64,000 nucleotides of DNA, from assembly GCF_033807715.1 (NCBI RefSeq), contig NC_084591.1:47150368-47214367 (forward strand). Reading direction: 5' to 3'. This document shows, piece after piece, positions 1 through 12,249 of the stretch. This DNA is from Cololabis saira (lineage: Eukaryota; Chordata; Actinopteri; Beloniformes; Belonidae). Both the position numbers and the translations under genes were made by a program. The notes under the pieces are model-generated. The model did not search any database. It saw only the letters and a program-made list of their open reading frames with translations, and was not told the origin of the DNA. Positions within the stretch are counted from its first letter, which is position 1. Every line of letters begins with the position of its first letter.

Positions 1-180
1 TACTTCAACATTAATCTCGACATTTTGACTTTTTTCTCAACATTTCGACTTTTTTCTCGAAGTGCATAATGAAAAAAAAAAAAAATCTTCCTCCTCTAAG
101 ATATTATTTTGATTTTTGTCCTGCCTGGCCCTAATACTCTTCCATACATGGGTGTAATATGCAACACCTGGTAAAAATCT
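1..180. repeat. Fish interspersed repeat segment
   Basis: The phrase 'ctcgacattttgactttttt' is repeated with small changes, followed by a poly-A run and 'cctgcctggccctaatac'. I recall this combination as a common fish interspersed repeat, but I cannot name the family. It carries no open frame. The 500 bases after it show nothing I recognise. Confidence 0.35.
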
Positions 181-679
181 TTTTTTTTTTTTACAATTAT
201 TTGAGAGTTTAGTTAGGATGTTTTTACCATGGAGTGTATCTGATTTATTGCTGGACTTCTTTTCTCAAAAGGACCCCAGCACACTTAGCTGGAGTAAGTT
301 AAAGTAAAAACACGAGGACTTGTGGGGTCAAATGTTTGTGTGGTGGGTTTGGCACCAAAAAGCCTTAATATTCCCCAGCCTGTGGCCTATTTCAGAAAGT
401 GCATTTTGGGTACATTTCGGAGTACACTGAACCTGAAATGAGGGAAACTTGAGGGTTTTCCATTTCAGATAGTAAAGTACCTTCAACACAAGTAGGAGGG
501 TTAATCTAGAGCGGCTCTGTTACCATGGTAACTTAGTGAGCCTATCCGTGTCTAGAGCAAGTTTTTCATAAATTGAGGAGTTCTTTGTCACCTATTTCAT
601 TAGGCGGTCAATTTTATACCCAATTTTTGAGACATCTGAATATTAATATGTTCTTATTGATCAAGGCAATGGAGCTATA

Positions 680-1095
680 TAGGATGAAATAAAAACGGTC
701 CAAATCACCCCCCCTGTAAAACTGCCATCCCCCCTTTCCATCCCTTATGTCATTTCATCAATGAATGTGGTTTTACTGCTATTTCAACATTTAGAGTCAT
801 CACCAGAAAAATAACACCAGAAAAATAACTTATTTGACAATTTTCACTTGAAATAAGTAGGAAAATCTGCCAGTGGGACAAGATTTATCTTCTTATTACA
901 AGCAAAAAAATCTTGTTCCACTGGCTGATTTTTCTACTTATTTCAAGTAAAAATCGACTTGAAACAGGTGAAAATTGTTGTTTTTTCCAGTGATGAGTCT
1001 TGTTTTAAGTGTAATGAGATTCTTTTTTACTAAAATGAGACATTTTAACTAGAAATAAGACAAATATTCTTGTTAAGATTGTGAGTTTTTGCAGT
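680..1095. repeat. Interspersed element with GGTCCAAATCA unit (copy 1 of 3)
   Basis: Contains one unit of the 'aaaaacggtccaaatcacccccc' motif. After it come 'atttagagtcatcaccagaaaaataac' and self-complementary blocks built on TTTCACTTGAAATAAGTAG and CTACTTATTTCAAGT. Two other copies are at about 39050-39330 (same orientation) and 47690-48185 (opposite orientation), which shows it is a dispersed repeat. It has no coding capacity. The inverted blocks suggest a foldback DNA element. Confidence 0.6.
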
Positions 1096-1789
1096 GATCC
1101 ATGTTACTTATCCTGTGAAGGACAGAGTCATATTGATAAGTTCAGAAAAGTGTTTTTTATTGTTGTGTTTTGATGTATTTGATGTAAGCCCAGTGGATAT
1201 TTAAAGCTTACAGAAGGCTGCATTTAACTGCTGCTATGTCATTCCTGCAGTATTTCTGCAGGTGTTTTGGTCACTGCTATTATTTGTAATATATTATATT
1301 ATTTGTAATCAGCACAAATTATCTGTCCCATATGATAAAATCCCCCATCCCCCCTGATTATTTTTTACAACTCGAGTACTGGGCATACCCATTTAATATT
1401 TTTATTTTTTGAGCAGTTGCATGTAAATATGATCTTATCATGACCAAAATCCACCATCATAGCCATAACTCATGCTATTTCATGCTATTTTTGCTTCGTT
1501 ACAGCAGAGATGCTGAACATACAAGAAATGGAACGACAGCTTTAAGAAAAGTCACCCGGGTTTTAAGGGCCAACTCTTTCCTGACAACAAACACATGAGC
1601 ATTTTTAAGGATTATGGGTAACCTGCATGATTTTGAAATCAGTATCATTAAAGAATTTCAACATCTTTAAATTGCATCCTGCTCCCACCTTTGTGAGTAA
1701 AGTGATTTTCCTTTAGGATTTCCCTGTGATCGATTGTAAATTCTAGCCCTCATCTTAAATTATTTTTCATTTGCAATGCAAAATGAATG

Positions 1790-2450
1790 AATGAATGAAA
1801 ATATATTTATTTCGGCCAGGTCATTCAGAATTTAGACACCAATAGAAAGCATTAGTTCACATAATAAAGAGACCTAACCGAAAAGGAATAGGCTGAAACT
1901 ATTGCTTATTTACGCCTACCCTTCTCACATGATCAACTTATTCAGATCAGACATACAAAACATCATACAAAAAAATCATATTGTTTACACAATCCCGAAC
2001 ATAATTCCGTAATAGTATCATCTACTGGATCCCTCATATTTTTCTAACACATTTAACTTAAACAAACGTTTGAATGCATGAATCGACTGGCACATCTTCA
2101 ATTTTTCATCATGTGCATTCCATATATTTACACCCCTTACAGTAATATTTACAGTAATACATTGATCTTTAATTTTAGTCCTAGACTTTGGTTTTTCAAT
2201 CATATGTTTCCCTCGAAGCTCATATCTACTTACTCTTATTTTAAACATACTTACAATTTTACTAGGCAACAATCTGTTGAACACTTTGTACATTATCAAT
2301 GCTATTTTGTGTTCCACTAAATCCATGAATTTAAATGCCCTTAATTTAATAAATAATTCATTTGATGGTTCTCTATAATTTGATTTTGTGATAATCCTTA
2401 CCGCTCTTTTTTGAAGAATAAAGATTGGTTATTAAAGTGAGTAAAAACCT
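1790..2450 (-). mobile_element. LINE 3' end fragment
   Basis: Reading the minus strand from about 2326, the translation shows FNRLLPSKI..., YELRGKH... and VNIWNAHDEKLK..., the spacing I associate with the extreme C-terminal region of a fish LINE ORF2. It is followed by an A/T-rich 3' region ending near TATTTATTTCGG. The copy is 5'-truncated and has no RT domain. Related but different copies are at 4660-5575 and 9575-10445. Confidence 0.6.
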
Positions 2451-2533
2451 CGAGCTCGTTGCATTTCAGTTACAAGTAAGTGTGTTTTTTATACTTCCTT
2501 TTCAACCGTATGAAATGATTCTGAGCAACGATG

Positions 2534-2796
2534 TACAGGACTGTCTCAGAAAATTAGAATATTGTGATAAAGTTCTGGTTTACAGTTTAAGATTAAGATT
2601 CTAAGAATATTCTAATTTTTTGAGATAGGATATTTGAGTTTTCTTAAACTGTAAGCCATGATCAGCAATATTAAAATAATAAAAGGCTTGCAATATTTCA
2701 GTTGATTTGTAATGAATCCAGAATGTATGACATTTTAGTTTTTTTAATTGCGTGACAGAAAATCTAAATATTCTAATTTTCTGAGACAGTCCTGTA
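2534..2796. mobile_element. Palindromic Tc1/mariner-type MITE (copy 1)
   Basis: Begins TACAGGACTGTCTCAGAAAA and ends with the reverse complement ...TCTGAGACAGTCCTGTA, so both ends read TA outside CAGGACTGTC. A TA target site plus long, near-complete self-complementarity marks a non-autonomous Tc1/mariner-type foldback. Relatives are at 22501-22727 and 35072-35440. Confidence 0.8.
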
Positions 2797-3346
2797 GCTA
2801 CATTCCACCACCTGTCACTCATCCCATATTATAGCGTTCATAAAATATTTGAATCCCATTCAATTCACTCTGCAATTTCTCCCGTGCCTAATCTTTTTCC
2901 TTCGCAGCCACAGCTGTGCTATTTTTCTACAGAAAGATATGCTCAGATTCACTATATTACTGCAATAGGAGCTCTAACTTTAACCACGAAAAGTAATATT
3001 TCTTATGTTAAATGGCCTTTGCCATCGTGAATCATGGTTACTGAACTGATGACGGCTCTTTGTGGTCGCAGCACATGCTCTTAACTTTTAACATACTTTT
3101 AATTATTGTCGACAAAGTAAGCTCAGAAAAACAAAATGATTTTCTGAGCTTCTCATCTCAGGGTTTGTCAACCCGAGTTTTTTTAACAGAGTTTGTAAGA
3201 CCTTCTCTCTCAAATGGGGCCCTGATCTTCATATTTTATGTACAGTTTGCAGACAGAATCTTATGCCTGTATCTCCAACAATTTCGTTCGTTTGTTTTCG
3301 CTTGTTTCGAACATCAACAAGAAAAAAGACAAGAAAACAAGGAAAA

Positions 3347-4657
3347 AGGAAGGGATTAGATGGTGTTGCGATGGCTTCCAGTGCAACTGTGAGAAACCTT
3401 GGTGTTATTTTCGATCAGGATTTGTCGTTTAAACCATATGTCAATCAGGTTTGTAAAATAGCGTTTTTCCATCTCCGTAATATTGCAAAGATTAGGAAAA
3501 TCCTCTCGTAGAGTGATGCAGAAAAACTAGTTCATGCGTTTGTATCTTCTAGACTAGATTACTGTAATGTGTTATTAGCAGGATGTCCAAGTAATTTGCT
3601 GAATAGGCTCCAGCTGATCCAAAATGCAGCAGCACGAGTACTGACAGGAATTAGCAGGAGAGACCACGTCTCTCCAGTGTTAGCGTTCCATTGGTTACCC
3701 GTAAAATTCAGAATCCAATTTAAAATTTTATTACTTGCGTATAAAGCCCAAAACGGCTTAGCTCTGCATTATTTGCAAGACCTGATAGTGCCTTATGTTC
3801 CTGTCAGAGCTCTCCGTTCTCAGAGTGCAGGTTTACTCGTAGTTCCTAGAGTATCCAAATGTAGATTTGGAGGGCGGGCGTTCTGCTATCAGGCACCACT
3901 ACTATGGAACCAACTTCCAATCTGGGTTAAGGAGGCTGACACCACATCCACCTTTAAAACTAAACTTAAAACATTTCTGTTTAGTAAAGCCTATAGTTAG
4001 TGTTTAGTAAACCTCTAGCTGGTGTTGGTAAATCTCTAGGTAGTGTAAACTTTAGTGTGTCAGAGTCGCTCCTGTAGTTTCTTGTGCTGGCCCCCCCTTC
4101 TCCTTCTCCTCCCTTTTCTCTCTTTTGTCCATGTTGCAGCATCCTTTGCCAGACACCGGAACCTGCAGTGTGGGAGTGAGGGGGGCAGGGTAACGGCCCC
4201 TTTTGGGCGGGGGAGAAGGTTCGTCCCTCAAGACTCCTCTCCCTGGCCCTGCCCCCTTTTCAACCTTTCCCCGACCCTGCACCCCAACCTGGGACTTGAT
4301 GATTGGGCCGGAGCTTCGGGAGCTGCGTGCTGGCCTGCGGTCCCCACCCCTGGTCATCCCGTTGCTGCTTCCACCTGCCTGCTGTGCTGTTGCCGTCCCT
4401 GACCCACCAGTCTGGCCCTCGGCAGGAGGGTCCCCCCTTATGAGCCTGGTCCTGCTCAAGGTTTCTTCCCTCCTAAAGCGGAGTTTTTCCTTGCCACTGT
4501 TTGGCTTAAGGTTTTTCTCCCACTAGGGGAGTTTTTACCTGCCATTGTTTATGTAATTACTGCTCGGGGGTCATGTTCTGGGTATGGGTCTCTGGAAAGC
4601 GTCTAGAGACAACTCTGTTGTATTAGACGCTATATAAATAAAATTTAATTGAATTGA
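3347..4657 (+). mobile_element. 5'-truncated L2/CR1-like LINE copy
   Basis: Nearly the same sequence as the 3' quarter of the element at 13438-18710, but on the + strand. It starts at AGGAAGGGATTAGATGG, within the RT C-terminal domain, and ends in ATAAAATTTAATTGAATTG. The ORF2 tail is broken by a TAG at about 3508. Residues 3569-4000 stay open to the normal ORF2 terminus, with small deletions (a Ser-Leu pair is missing). The 3' UTR has one copy of the GC-rich block that is doubled in the 13.4 kb element. Confidence 0.85.
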
Positions 4658-4659
4658 AA

Positions 4660-5575
4660 AACAAATCCAGGTTACATTCCACCACATAAAGAAAAAAACA
4701 AAATCAAAACACATATTTCAAGTTACATGTTCGAAAAGGAGTGGGAGGAAAAATAAACGTATTTAATCCCACCCCCTTTCCACAACTAAACATAAATTAT
4801 ATGTCTGTATTTATTTTTTATACTATACACTAATTTGTATAAATATATATCATTATTTACAAAAATAACCTGTTTAATTCAAGATGTAAGCTTGGTCATA
4901 AATCTAATATAACTATGATATAAATATATTACGTATATCTAAGTATATAAACATACAAAGACAACATGATAAATACCAGAACACACACAGCTGCTGATCT
5001 TTAAACACAGTCTTCACTTTTATACCTCAAATAAACTATTTCTTTATATTTCTTCTTAAATTGTTTTATGTTTGTACATTCTTTTAACTCCAAATTCAAA
5101 CCATTCCACAGTTTAATTCCACAAAACTGATGCACAGAAACTTCTTTTTGTTGTACGCACAAATAAAGATTTGAAGTTTAGGTTTCCCCTTAAATTCTAA
5201 CCCCCTTCCCTCCCAATGAATCATTTCTGAATGTTTATCCGGTAGCAAATGATTTTTTGCTTTAAACATTACTTGTGCAGATTGAAATGCCACTAGATCC
5301 ATGAGTTTTAGTGCTTTAGACTGTAAGAATAGTGAGTTAGTGTGATCTATGATCTGTGAATTTGCCTCAAGCTCCAATGTATCACACAGAGATTGTGGTG
5401 CTTTATGCTGATGGATACAGCCTTGATTCTCCAGCCTGCAGTGAGGTTTACGGTCGGGTTGCAGACGTGTGCTTGGCTCTCTTTCCTCTCTCCACACCGG
5501 CAGATTTTCCTCCCAGAGCTTACACTCGTCAACCCAAACTGTTGTGAATGGATTTAAGTTTTGCATGGAACACCT
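4660..5575 (-). mobile_element. LINE 3' end fragment
   Basis: The minus strand from 5566 gives a decayed ORF2 C-terminus (VMFKAKNHLLPDKHSEM...ISFVELNCGMV), the same architecture as the fragment at 1790-2450. A long A/T-rich 3' region runs down to about 4660, right beside the tail of the L2 copy. No RT catalytic motif remains. Confidence 0.55.
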
Positions 5576-5662
5576 GCTAAAAATAAAAGTTGTGTGCAGA
5601 TTTTTTCTAAAGACTCAAATTAAGTGATCTGAGGGAGGTGTGGGACATTGAATTTGGATTCA

Positions 5663-6444
5663 ATGACTGCGTTTCCATACATCAATAACCCTTTTCTAAC
5701 CGGAATATTAGCAAATAATACGGTTGCGCACGGCCATGTAAACACCAATAACTCCTTTGAATAACCGGAATTTGCTTATATTCCGGTTTTTAAAAACCCG
5801 AATATGAGCCCTGGGTTACTCCTTTTCTAACTGAATATTGAGTCATGTTTAGCCTAACAGGATATCCCATCAAAAGGAACAGGAATTTGTTTTTTGGCGC
5901 ATGTTCTTTTCGCAAGGAATCCTGGTTTTTTGAGTCCAGGAAGTTCTTATAAACACGGAGAAACACAAGACCAGGAGGAGACTAATCACTTCATAAATGT
6001 AATGAAGGATATGAACATTTCTGCATTTGTAGACGGTAGAAAGTACCGGGATAGAAGATTTACAAGAAGGTGAGAGAAAAGTTGCAAGAAGCAGGATTTG
6101 TAGGAACTCCAGACCAGATCAAGCTCCGCTGGAAGACGCTGAAAAAGGAGAACTACAGGGTCGAGAAACAAAACCACTTCTACTGGGCTGTTGATTATCC
6201 TCCGTGCTGCTGTTATTGTTGTTGTTTTGGATTTGGATACAGGAAGAAGAAGCGGAAATGACGGGAATTGCGTCATGATGTTCTCCGTGCGTCGCTGGTT
6301 TGATCCAGATATCCCAAATGATTAATTACCATGTAAACAGGGATAACCCTGTTTGCTCACGCATGGAAACAGATTATTCCCAATGTTTCAGTAACCAGAA
6401 TATTGACCTTAACCCCAATTTTGACTGCATGTAAACGTAATCAT
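5663..6444 (+). mobile_element. Non-autonomous DNA element with SANT/Myb-like domain remnant
   Basis: Imperfect terminal repeats ATGACTGCGTTTCCAT and its complement at 6423-6444 (about 17 of 22 positions agree). Inside, 6070-6261 (+) encodes VREKLQEAGFVGTPDQIKLR and WKTLKKENYR. The pattern (helix, 'TPDQI..RW..LK..Y') resembles the SANT/Myb-like domain of PIF/Harbinger-type second ORFs. No transposase is present. Assignment to Harbinger is an inference from the domain only. Confidence 0.5.
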
Positions 6445-6573
6445 AGTCTGTGTTGTGTCTGTGTTCTGTGCTTCCCTTGTTGAAACAGCCAACCGGAGCT
6501 CTTGCTGGTAAGCTGCTTTTGCAGGTTGCCAGTACCTGTCATGATGACAATCCTTGAACCCGGTGGTGGACAG

Positions 6574-8170
6574 TCGAGTTGAGAGATACCACCAAGCTAG
6601 AGGACCAGCAGGCCCAGCGGACTGCAGCTTTAGTGGCAGCCAAGACAAGAGCTGAAGTGTGGGAGGAGTTCACTGAGGCCATGGGAAGTGACTTTCAACT
6701 GGATCCGAGAATATCCTGGCAGGCTGTTGGGCGGCTCAGGCAGAACGCAGTGCTTCAACACTGTGTATAATGGTGGTAGGGTGCTGCTGACCTCAACTGG
6801 GGAGGTCACTGGAATGTGGAAGGAATATTTTGATGATGTTCTCAATCCCATGAATACGTCTTCCACAGACCAAGCTGAGTCCGAGGACTCTGAGGTGGGC
6901 ACAACCATAACTGGGCTTACACTTATATAGCGCTTTCCAGCTGTACTCCTAAATTACACTGTAGACATTTACCCAGGTGGAGGAGTTTAAGTATCTCGGG
7001 GTCTTGTTCACGAGTGAGGGAACGATGGAGCGGGAGATTGACAGACGGATCGGTGCAGCGTCCGCAGTTACGCGGTCGATGTACCGGACCGTCGTCGTGA
7101 AGAAGGAGCTGAGTCGAAAGGCGAAGCTCTTGATTTACCGGTCAATCTACGCACCTACCCTCACCTATGGTCATGAACTTTGGGTAGTGACCGAAAGGAC
7201 AAGATCGCGGATACAAGCGGCCGAGATGAGTTCCCTCCGCAGGGTGGCTGGACACTCCCTTAGAGATAGGGTGAGGAGTTGGTCACCCGGGAGGAGCTCG
7301 GAGTCGAGCCGCTGCTCCTTCACATTGAGAGGAGTCATCTGAGGGGGCTTGGGCATCTGTATCAGATCCTCCTGGACGCCTCCCTAGGGAGGTGTTCCAG
7401 GCATGTCCCTCCTCCCTAGGGAGATGTTCCAGACATGTCCCTCCTCCCTAGGGAGGTGTTCTAGGCATGTCCCTCCGGGAGGAGACCCCGGGAAAGACCC
7501 AGGACACGCTGGGCTGGCCTGGGAACGCCTCAGACCTCCAGAGCTGGAGGAAGTGTCTGGGGTGAAGGAAGTCCGGGCATCTCTGCTGAGGCTGCTGCCC
7601 CCGTGACCCGGTTCCGGATAAGCGGAAGAAAATGGATGGATGGATGGACATTTACACATTCACACACCGGTTGTCGGCGGAGCTGCCATACAACGGTGCT
7701 GGCCTGACAATCGGGAGCAACTGGAAATTCAGTGTCTTGCCCAAGGACACTTGGGTGGACACAGGAAGAACTAGGGCTCAAACCACTGACCTTCAGGTTC
7801 CAACTGAGCCAGCTACCCACGGTAGGTCGTTCAAAAACTCCATGGAGATGGGGCTCCTGGGGTGGATGAAGTCTGCCCCGAGTTCCTCGAGGCTTTAGAC
7901 ATTGTGGGGCTCTCTGGGTTGACACGCCTCGGCAATAATGGGTGGACATGCAAGGGTAGTGTCTGGATTGACAGACTGAGGTAGTAGTTCCTCTTTTCAA
8001 GAAGGGGTACAGGGGAATGTTTTCCTAGTAAAAGGGAATGGCACTCATCAGCCTCCCTGGTAAGGTCTATGCAGGGGTGCTGGAGAAGAGAGTCTGATCA
8101 ATTGTTAAACTCCACATTCAAGAGGCAAATTGAAGGTTGTGAACAGACTGTGGAACACTGGGCCGACTCT
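6574..8170 (+). mobile_element. RTE-type LINE RT fragment, interrupted
   Basis: The outer element of a nest. The left part (6574-6905) encodes ...AALVAAKTRAEVWEEF and MWKEYFDDVLNP; the right part (about 7826-8170) resumes with a GAPGVDEV...LVRSM-like RT segment. Both are pieces of one RTE-clade reverse transcriptase with stops and deletions. Between them lie a SINE-like repeat (6906-6975 and 7646-7825) and, inside that, a Rex3-like 3' end (6976-7645). Confidence 0.65.
6976..7645 (+). mobile_element. Rex3/RTE LINE 3' fragment
   Basis: Frame 6977-7342 reads EEFKYLGVLFTSEG...LIYRSIYAPTLTYGHELWV, the conserved C-terminal part of RTE/Rex3 reverse transcriptases. It continues in a decayed frame to LLRLLPP and ends in an (ATGG)n tail, as is usual for this clade. 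The flanks read ACATTTACCC before and ACATTTACAC after, a likely target duplication of about 8 bp. A 32-bp sequence (CCTCCCTAGGGAGGTGTTCC core) is present three times at 7381-7476. Confidence 0.75.
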
Positions 8171-8222
8171 ATAGCTATATCTATGGCATGAGAGTTTGCT
8201 GAATAGGTCAACATGTGCGTGC

Positions 8223-8400
<178 letters not shown>

Positions 8401-8419
8401 GTAAGTGGGAGCCTCTCAT

Positions 8420-8720
8420 CAGCCACAATGGCCTTTGCATTGTTTGTTACCCGTCTCTGTACATGCTTTGGAGGCTGGGTAGGCTGGTTGTTGTTACTGT
8501 CCTCCTAACAGAGCTCTTTTGTGCCTCAGAATTATTCTCAAACCAGCAGATGATGCATAAAGTTAAAACACTTTCAATAAAAGCACAGTAAAACATGTGG
8601 ACCATTGGAAGGCATTGATCCTGTACTAAAAGGTGTCCTGTTGGGGGAATGTTTAAATTTGGGTGGGGTCCTATGGGCTTTTTAGTCAACACAAACAGGT
8701 TTGATGTGTGTTGATGAGTT
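8420..8720 (-). mobile_element. LINE RT-downstream fragment
   Basis: The minus-strand frame 8447-8692 contains MFYCAFIESVLTLCIICWFE, which resembles the segment after the RT fingers in several fish LINEs (a 'FY.aFIESVL....iCWf' pattern). A sister fragment is at 28715-28960. It is decayed and partial. Confidence 0.5.
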
Positions 8721-8866
8721 GGGAGAGTTGGTCTTCATCGTGGCTGTCCTATGTCACCAATTCAGGTAATAACTTTTATAGACAGAATTTCTAGGCACAA
8801 CTAGAAATACTGTTTTGTGATGTCTGGGTTTTGTATACACTTTTGGTAGGTGACATGGTCCTGTTG

Positions 8867-9020
8867 GAGGAAGGAAGGAAGGAAGGAAGGAAGGAAGGAA
8901 GGAAGGAAGGAAGGAAGGAAGGAAGGAAGGAAGGAGAAGGAGGGAGCAGGAGGAAATAAGGAAGGAAGGAAGGGAGAAAAGAGGAAGGGAGAAGGAAGGA
9001 GAGAGCAGGAGGAAAGAAGG
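8867..9020. repeat. (GGAA)n microsatellite and purine tract
   Basis: A pure AAGG run to about 8935, followed by an imperfect purine-only tract (GGAGCAGGAGGAAATAAGG...). A frame through it encodes KEGR repeats and is not a gene. Confidence 0.95.
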
Positions 9021-9230
9021 AACAGGAGAATTAGGTCATTTTGACCCAAAGACAGTACAAGGGTTAAGAGGATTTGGATAAAGCCGATCAAACGTGTTTT
9101 CCATGTAAACCTCAATTCGGAATTACTATTTTCATGTAAACTCAAAGGAAAATAGTTTAATTCGGAATTATTTATTTCGGAATAATGAATTCCGAATTAA
9201 AAAACATCATGTAACGTGGCCATTCAGGAG

Positions 9231-9490
9231 GAATCTGGAGTATAATTGCTGTTCCTCCACATGGAGAGGAGCCAGTTGAGGTGGTTCTAGCAGGGGGTTC
9301 TAGCCTCCAGGAGAAGGCCCCACGGCGGGCCTAGGACATGTTGGAGAGATTATATTTGTGGCCTGGGAAAGGCTGGGTGTCCCCCCCGAGGAGCTGCAGG
9401 AGCTGCGTGGGAGAGGGAGGCCCGAGCTTTTCTGCTCAGGCTGCTTCCCCTGTGACCCACACTCAAGACAAGCAGAAGTTCATGGATTGT
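9231..9490 (+). mobile_element. Rex3/RTE 3' end fragment
   Basis: Homologous to 7290-7625: the CCACATGGAGAGGAGCCAG block, the GGCCTGGGAAAGGCTGGG block and the CTCAGGCTGCTTCCCC block appear in the same order, then an AAGCAGAAGTTCATGGATTG tail. Too decayed for a reading frame. Confidence 0.6.
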
Positions 9491-9574
9491 TGGGGGGTTG
9501 ATTTATTTTCTGTAATCCTACTCGTGATGGCTCCAGTACCACTTTAAAACATATCTTACACCGTATAATGTGCA

Positions 9575-10445
9575 GCATTATTTGATTTGATTTGAAGATT
9601 TTATTTCGAACATGCATGATAAAAAAGTGTACAAAAAAGTGAAAAAACAGAATACAAATATATATATATATATATATTTGTATTCTGTTTTTGTACAGCA
9701 CTTCATATAATAACATCACGGATCCACCAACATGCTCGAAACGGAGTAGGATTGAAGTAACCACTTATCCAGTCCTACCCCTGAATCTACATACATTCTT
9801 ACATATAACAAGACGAGTTTCAATAACTGTTCAATACAGTGATATAATACTCAATTATATGTATATATAAATATAGTCAAAATCAAACAAATCAAAGCAA
9901 ACAAAAGAAAATGACACAAACGCCCAGCATTTAGTTGTGCTACTATGTATGTATGTATTAATAGAAGTAATTATAATGCATAGTATTAAATTATCATTAC
10001 TTTACTATAATACTACAATATAATAGAGAACAATAGAAAGCAATGGTATAACAATATACTTGAATAACTATATAAGAGTAGATATGCTGTATATACATTG
10101 GTTCATATACTTACCTCCAATTATATACATACAAATTACTATAAATCTATATATGGACATATCTACATATAACTATAAATCAGTATATATTAATAGAGAT
10201 ATAGATACACAAATACTGTACGTACAATACAAGTCAATATATCCATATACATATATCTATATCCATAATATACATCTATATATCTACATGTTTATTCACA
10301 TCTGTATTTTGAATATAATGTTTCTTTGTATCTTTTTTTAAATTGTGATATGTTTCTACTTTGTTTTAGCTCCAAGCTCAGGCTGTTCCACAGTTTCACT
10401 CCATAGGTTGACATGCTTGTAAATCATTAACAATTTATTTATCCT
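9575..10445 (-). mobile_element. LINE 3' end with AT-rich UTR
   Basis: Ends (on +) with TTTGAAGATTTTATTTCGAAC. At the 5' side (about 10360-10400) the minus strand encodes the WNSLSLEL-like ORF2 terminus also seen at 4660-5575. The UTR holds a long imperfect TATATC/TACATA microsatellite (10080-10300). Confidence 0.5.
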
Positions 10446-11557
10446 CTTGTGAGTAAAGCTGAAATCAATACTTTGATCAGGTGATCAAAAAAAGTTAAAG
10501 CCTTGCCCATGAGCATTGAGAATATATATACTCTAAAACCTTGCAAACCAACTGTGACTGTATTTGTACAGTTAAGCACAGTAAAGCATGATGTAAGACA
10601 TGTATTCAGTCGAGGTTTTGGGGTTTTCTGATAGTGGATATTTGGTGGTGGTATGAAACGAAGGCAGAGAAGTGTTTGGTAATGCTGAAGCAAAAATATC
10701 AAAAGTTTTCTGCAAAAATGTTTAACCATAAGCCTGCATGGGCACACTGAAGATATGTTAATGTGAAGATCAGGCTCATTGCGGTGCAATTATAATGGTA
10801 CTTTGCTTTTGTCAAACATTTTCTCATCGCTGCGTTGCTGGTGTTGTGAAGAAGGGATGAAAGCTATTTAAACATTTGCGTAAAGCCACACAAGATGTTC
10901 ACAGCAAAAGCTTGAATCAAAAAGAGTTGATCTAACTTACGACATAAGGTAATTCCTTATCATTCTGCATCTTACTAATGAGCTTTTTTTTGTGTGGTCT
11001 GTTCTCTTGGCAGGTTTTTAAGCAGAAATAAATGCATTCCTTTCTGACGAGAAATTACAGCTTCAACTAACTAATTCCATCCCAACCTTGGCTTTAGTGT
11101 TGGTTATAAGTTAAGCTCTGTCACTGGGGTTAATTTCATCAGAAGTGATGATTGCCGGTGTGCGCAAATCTGAACTTTGTCTCTTTATTAGAGCCTAATC
11201 GACCAGATCAGCATGTGAATCTGTCACCTTTCCTCTTGGATGACAGGCCTGCTTGAGAGCTAATCTCCCTCAGAACCTTGGGAAACTGGGAAATGACCCC
11301 GGCACCAGCCGGCTGCACTAACAAGATTTGGGAAAGCCAGTAGTGAGTGGAGGTCACATGCCCTTTTTCCCTCCGAGGTTCCCAGATGGAGGAATTTCCT
11401 GTTTGACCAATCAGGTCACCTGGAAGAAACATGGCAGCTAAAGGCTTAATTTTTTTTCAGTCTCCCCTCGTCCAACCAGACGGTCCCTGTTCTGCTCCAG
11501 ATTTGCACCTCAGCTTCCTTTCCTCTCCCCACCTGCTCACATGTTCTTTCATCATCC

Positions 11558-12155
11558 TTGTAGCACCCTATAATGTCATAATTTCCTGAAAATGTAATAA
11601 CGCCTGAAAATATAATAACATTTGCATTTAACTCAATCGAAAATGTAATAAAATCCAATAATGTAATAACTTCGCCAATAATGTAATAAAATATCCTGAC
11701 TGATATTGTAATAACATTTTTACCAATAATGTAATACCTTATTACATTATTGGGAATTTATTACATTTTCAGGTGGGTTTTTTTTTTTCTCCAAAACTGA
11801 TAATGTAATACTTGACAAGTAATGTAATATATATGTTCATTTTCAATCCAGAGTTCTACATTTTGTGTTTTAAGTATCTAACAATGTTATATACGCTGGA
11901 TTTGAAACACCAGAATGACTATTGGGTTAAATTGCAGACTTTGAGTTCCATGTAATAAATTCCCAATAATGTAATAAGGCATTACAATATCGGTAAAAAT
12001 GTTACAATAGCAGTCAGGATATTTTATTACATTATTTGTGAAGTTATTACATTATTGGGTTTTATTACATTTTCGATTGAGTGAAGTGCAAATTTTATTA
12101 CATTTTCAGGCGTTATTTCATTTTCAGGAAATTATTACATTATAGGGTGCTACAA
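11558..12155. mobile_element. 600-bp palindromic element built from TGTAATA words
   Basis: The left end GTAGCACCCTATAATG and right end CATTATAGGGTGCTAC are inverted. The arms stay complementary for over 200 bp (for example TTTCCTGAAAATGTAATAAC against its complement near 12110). The word AATGTAATA or its complement recurs about twenty times. The flanks share ATCCTT as a possible target duplication. There is no coding frame and I cannot assign a superfamily. Confidence 0.75.
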
Positions 12156-12249
12156 TCCTTCCTCCATAGCAACTCTGAATGAGCTGTGGGGCAGGAAAAC
12201 GGGACTGAATATGTGGAAAAACTGAATGTAAAAGAGTCCTGTCACTTAA

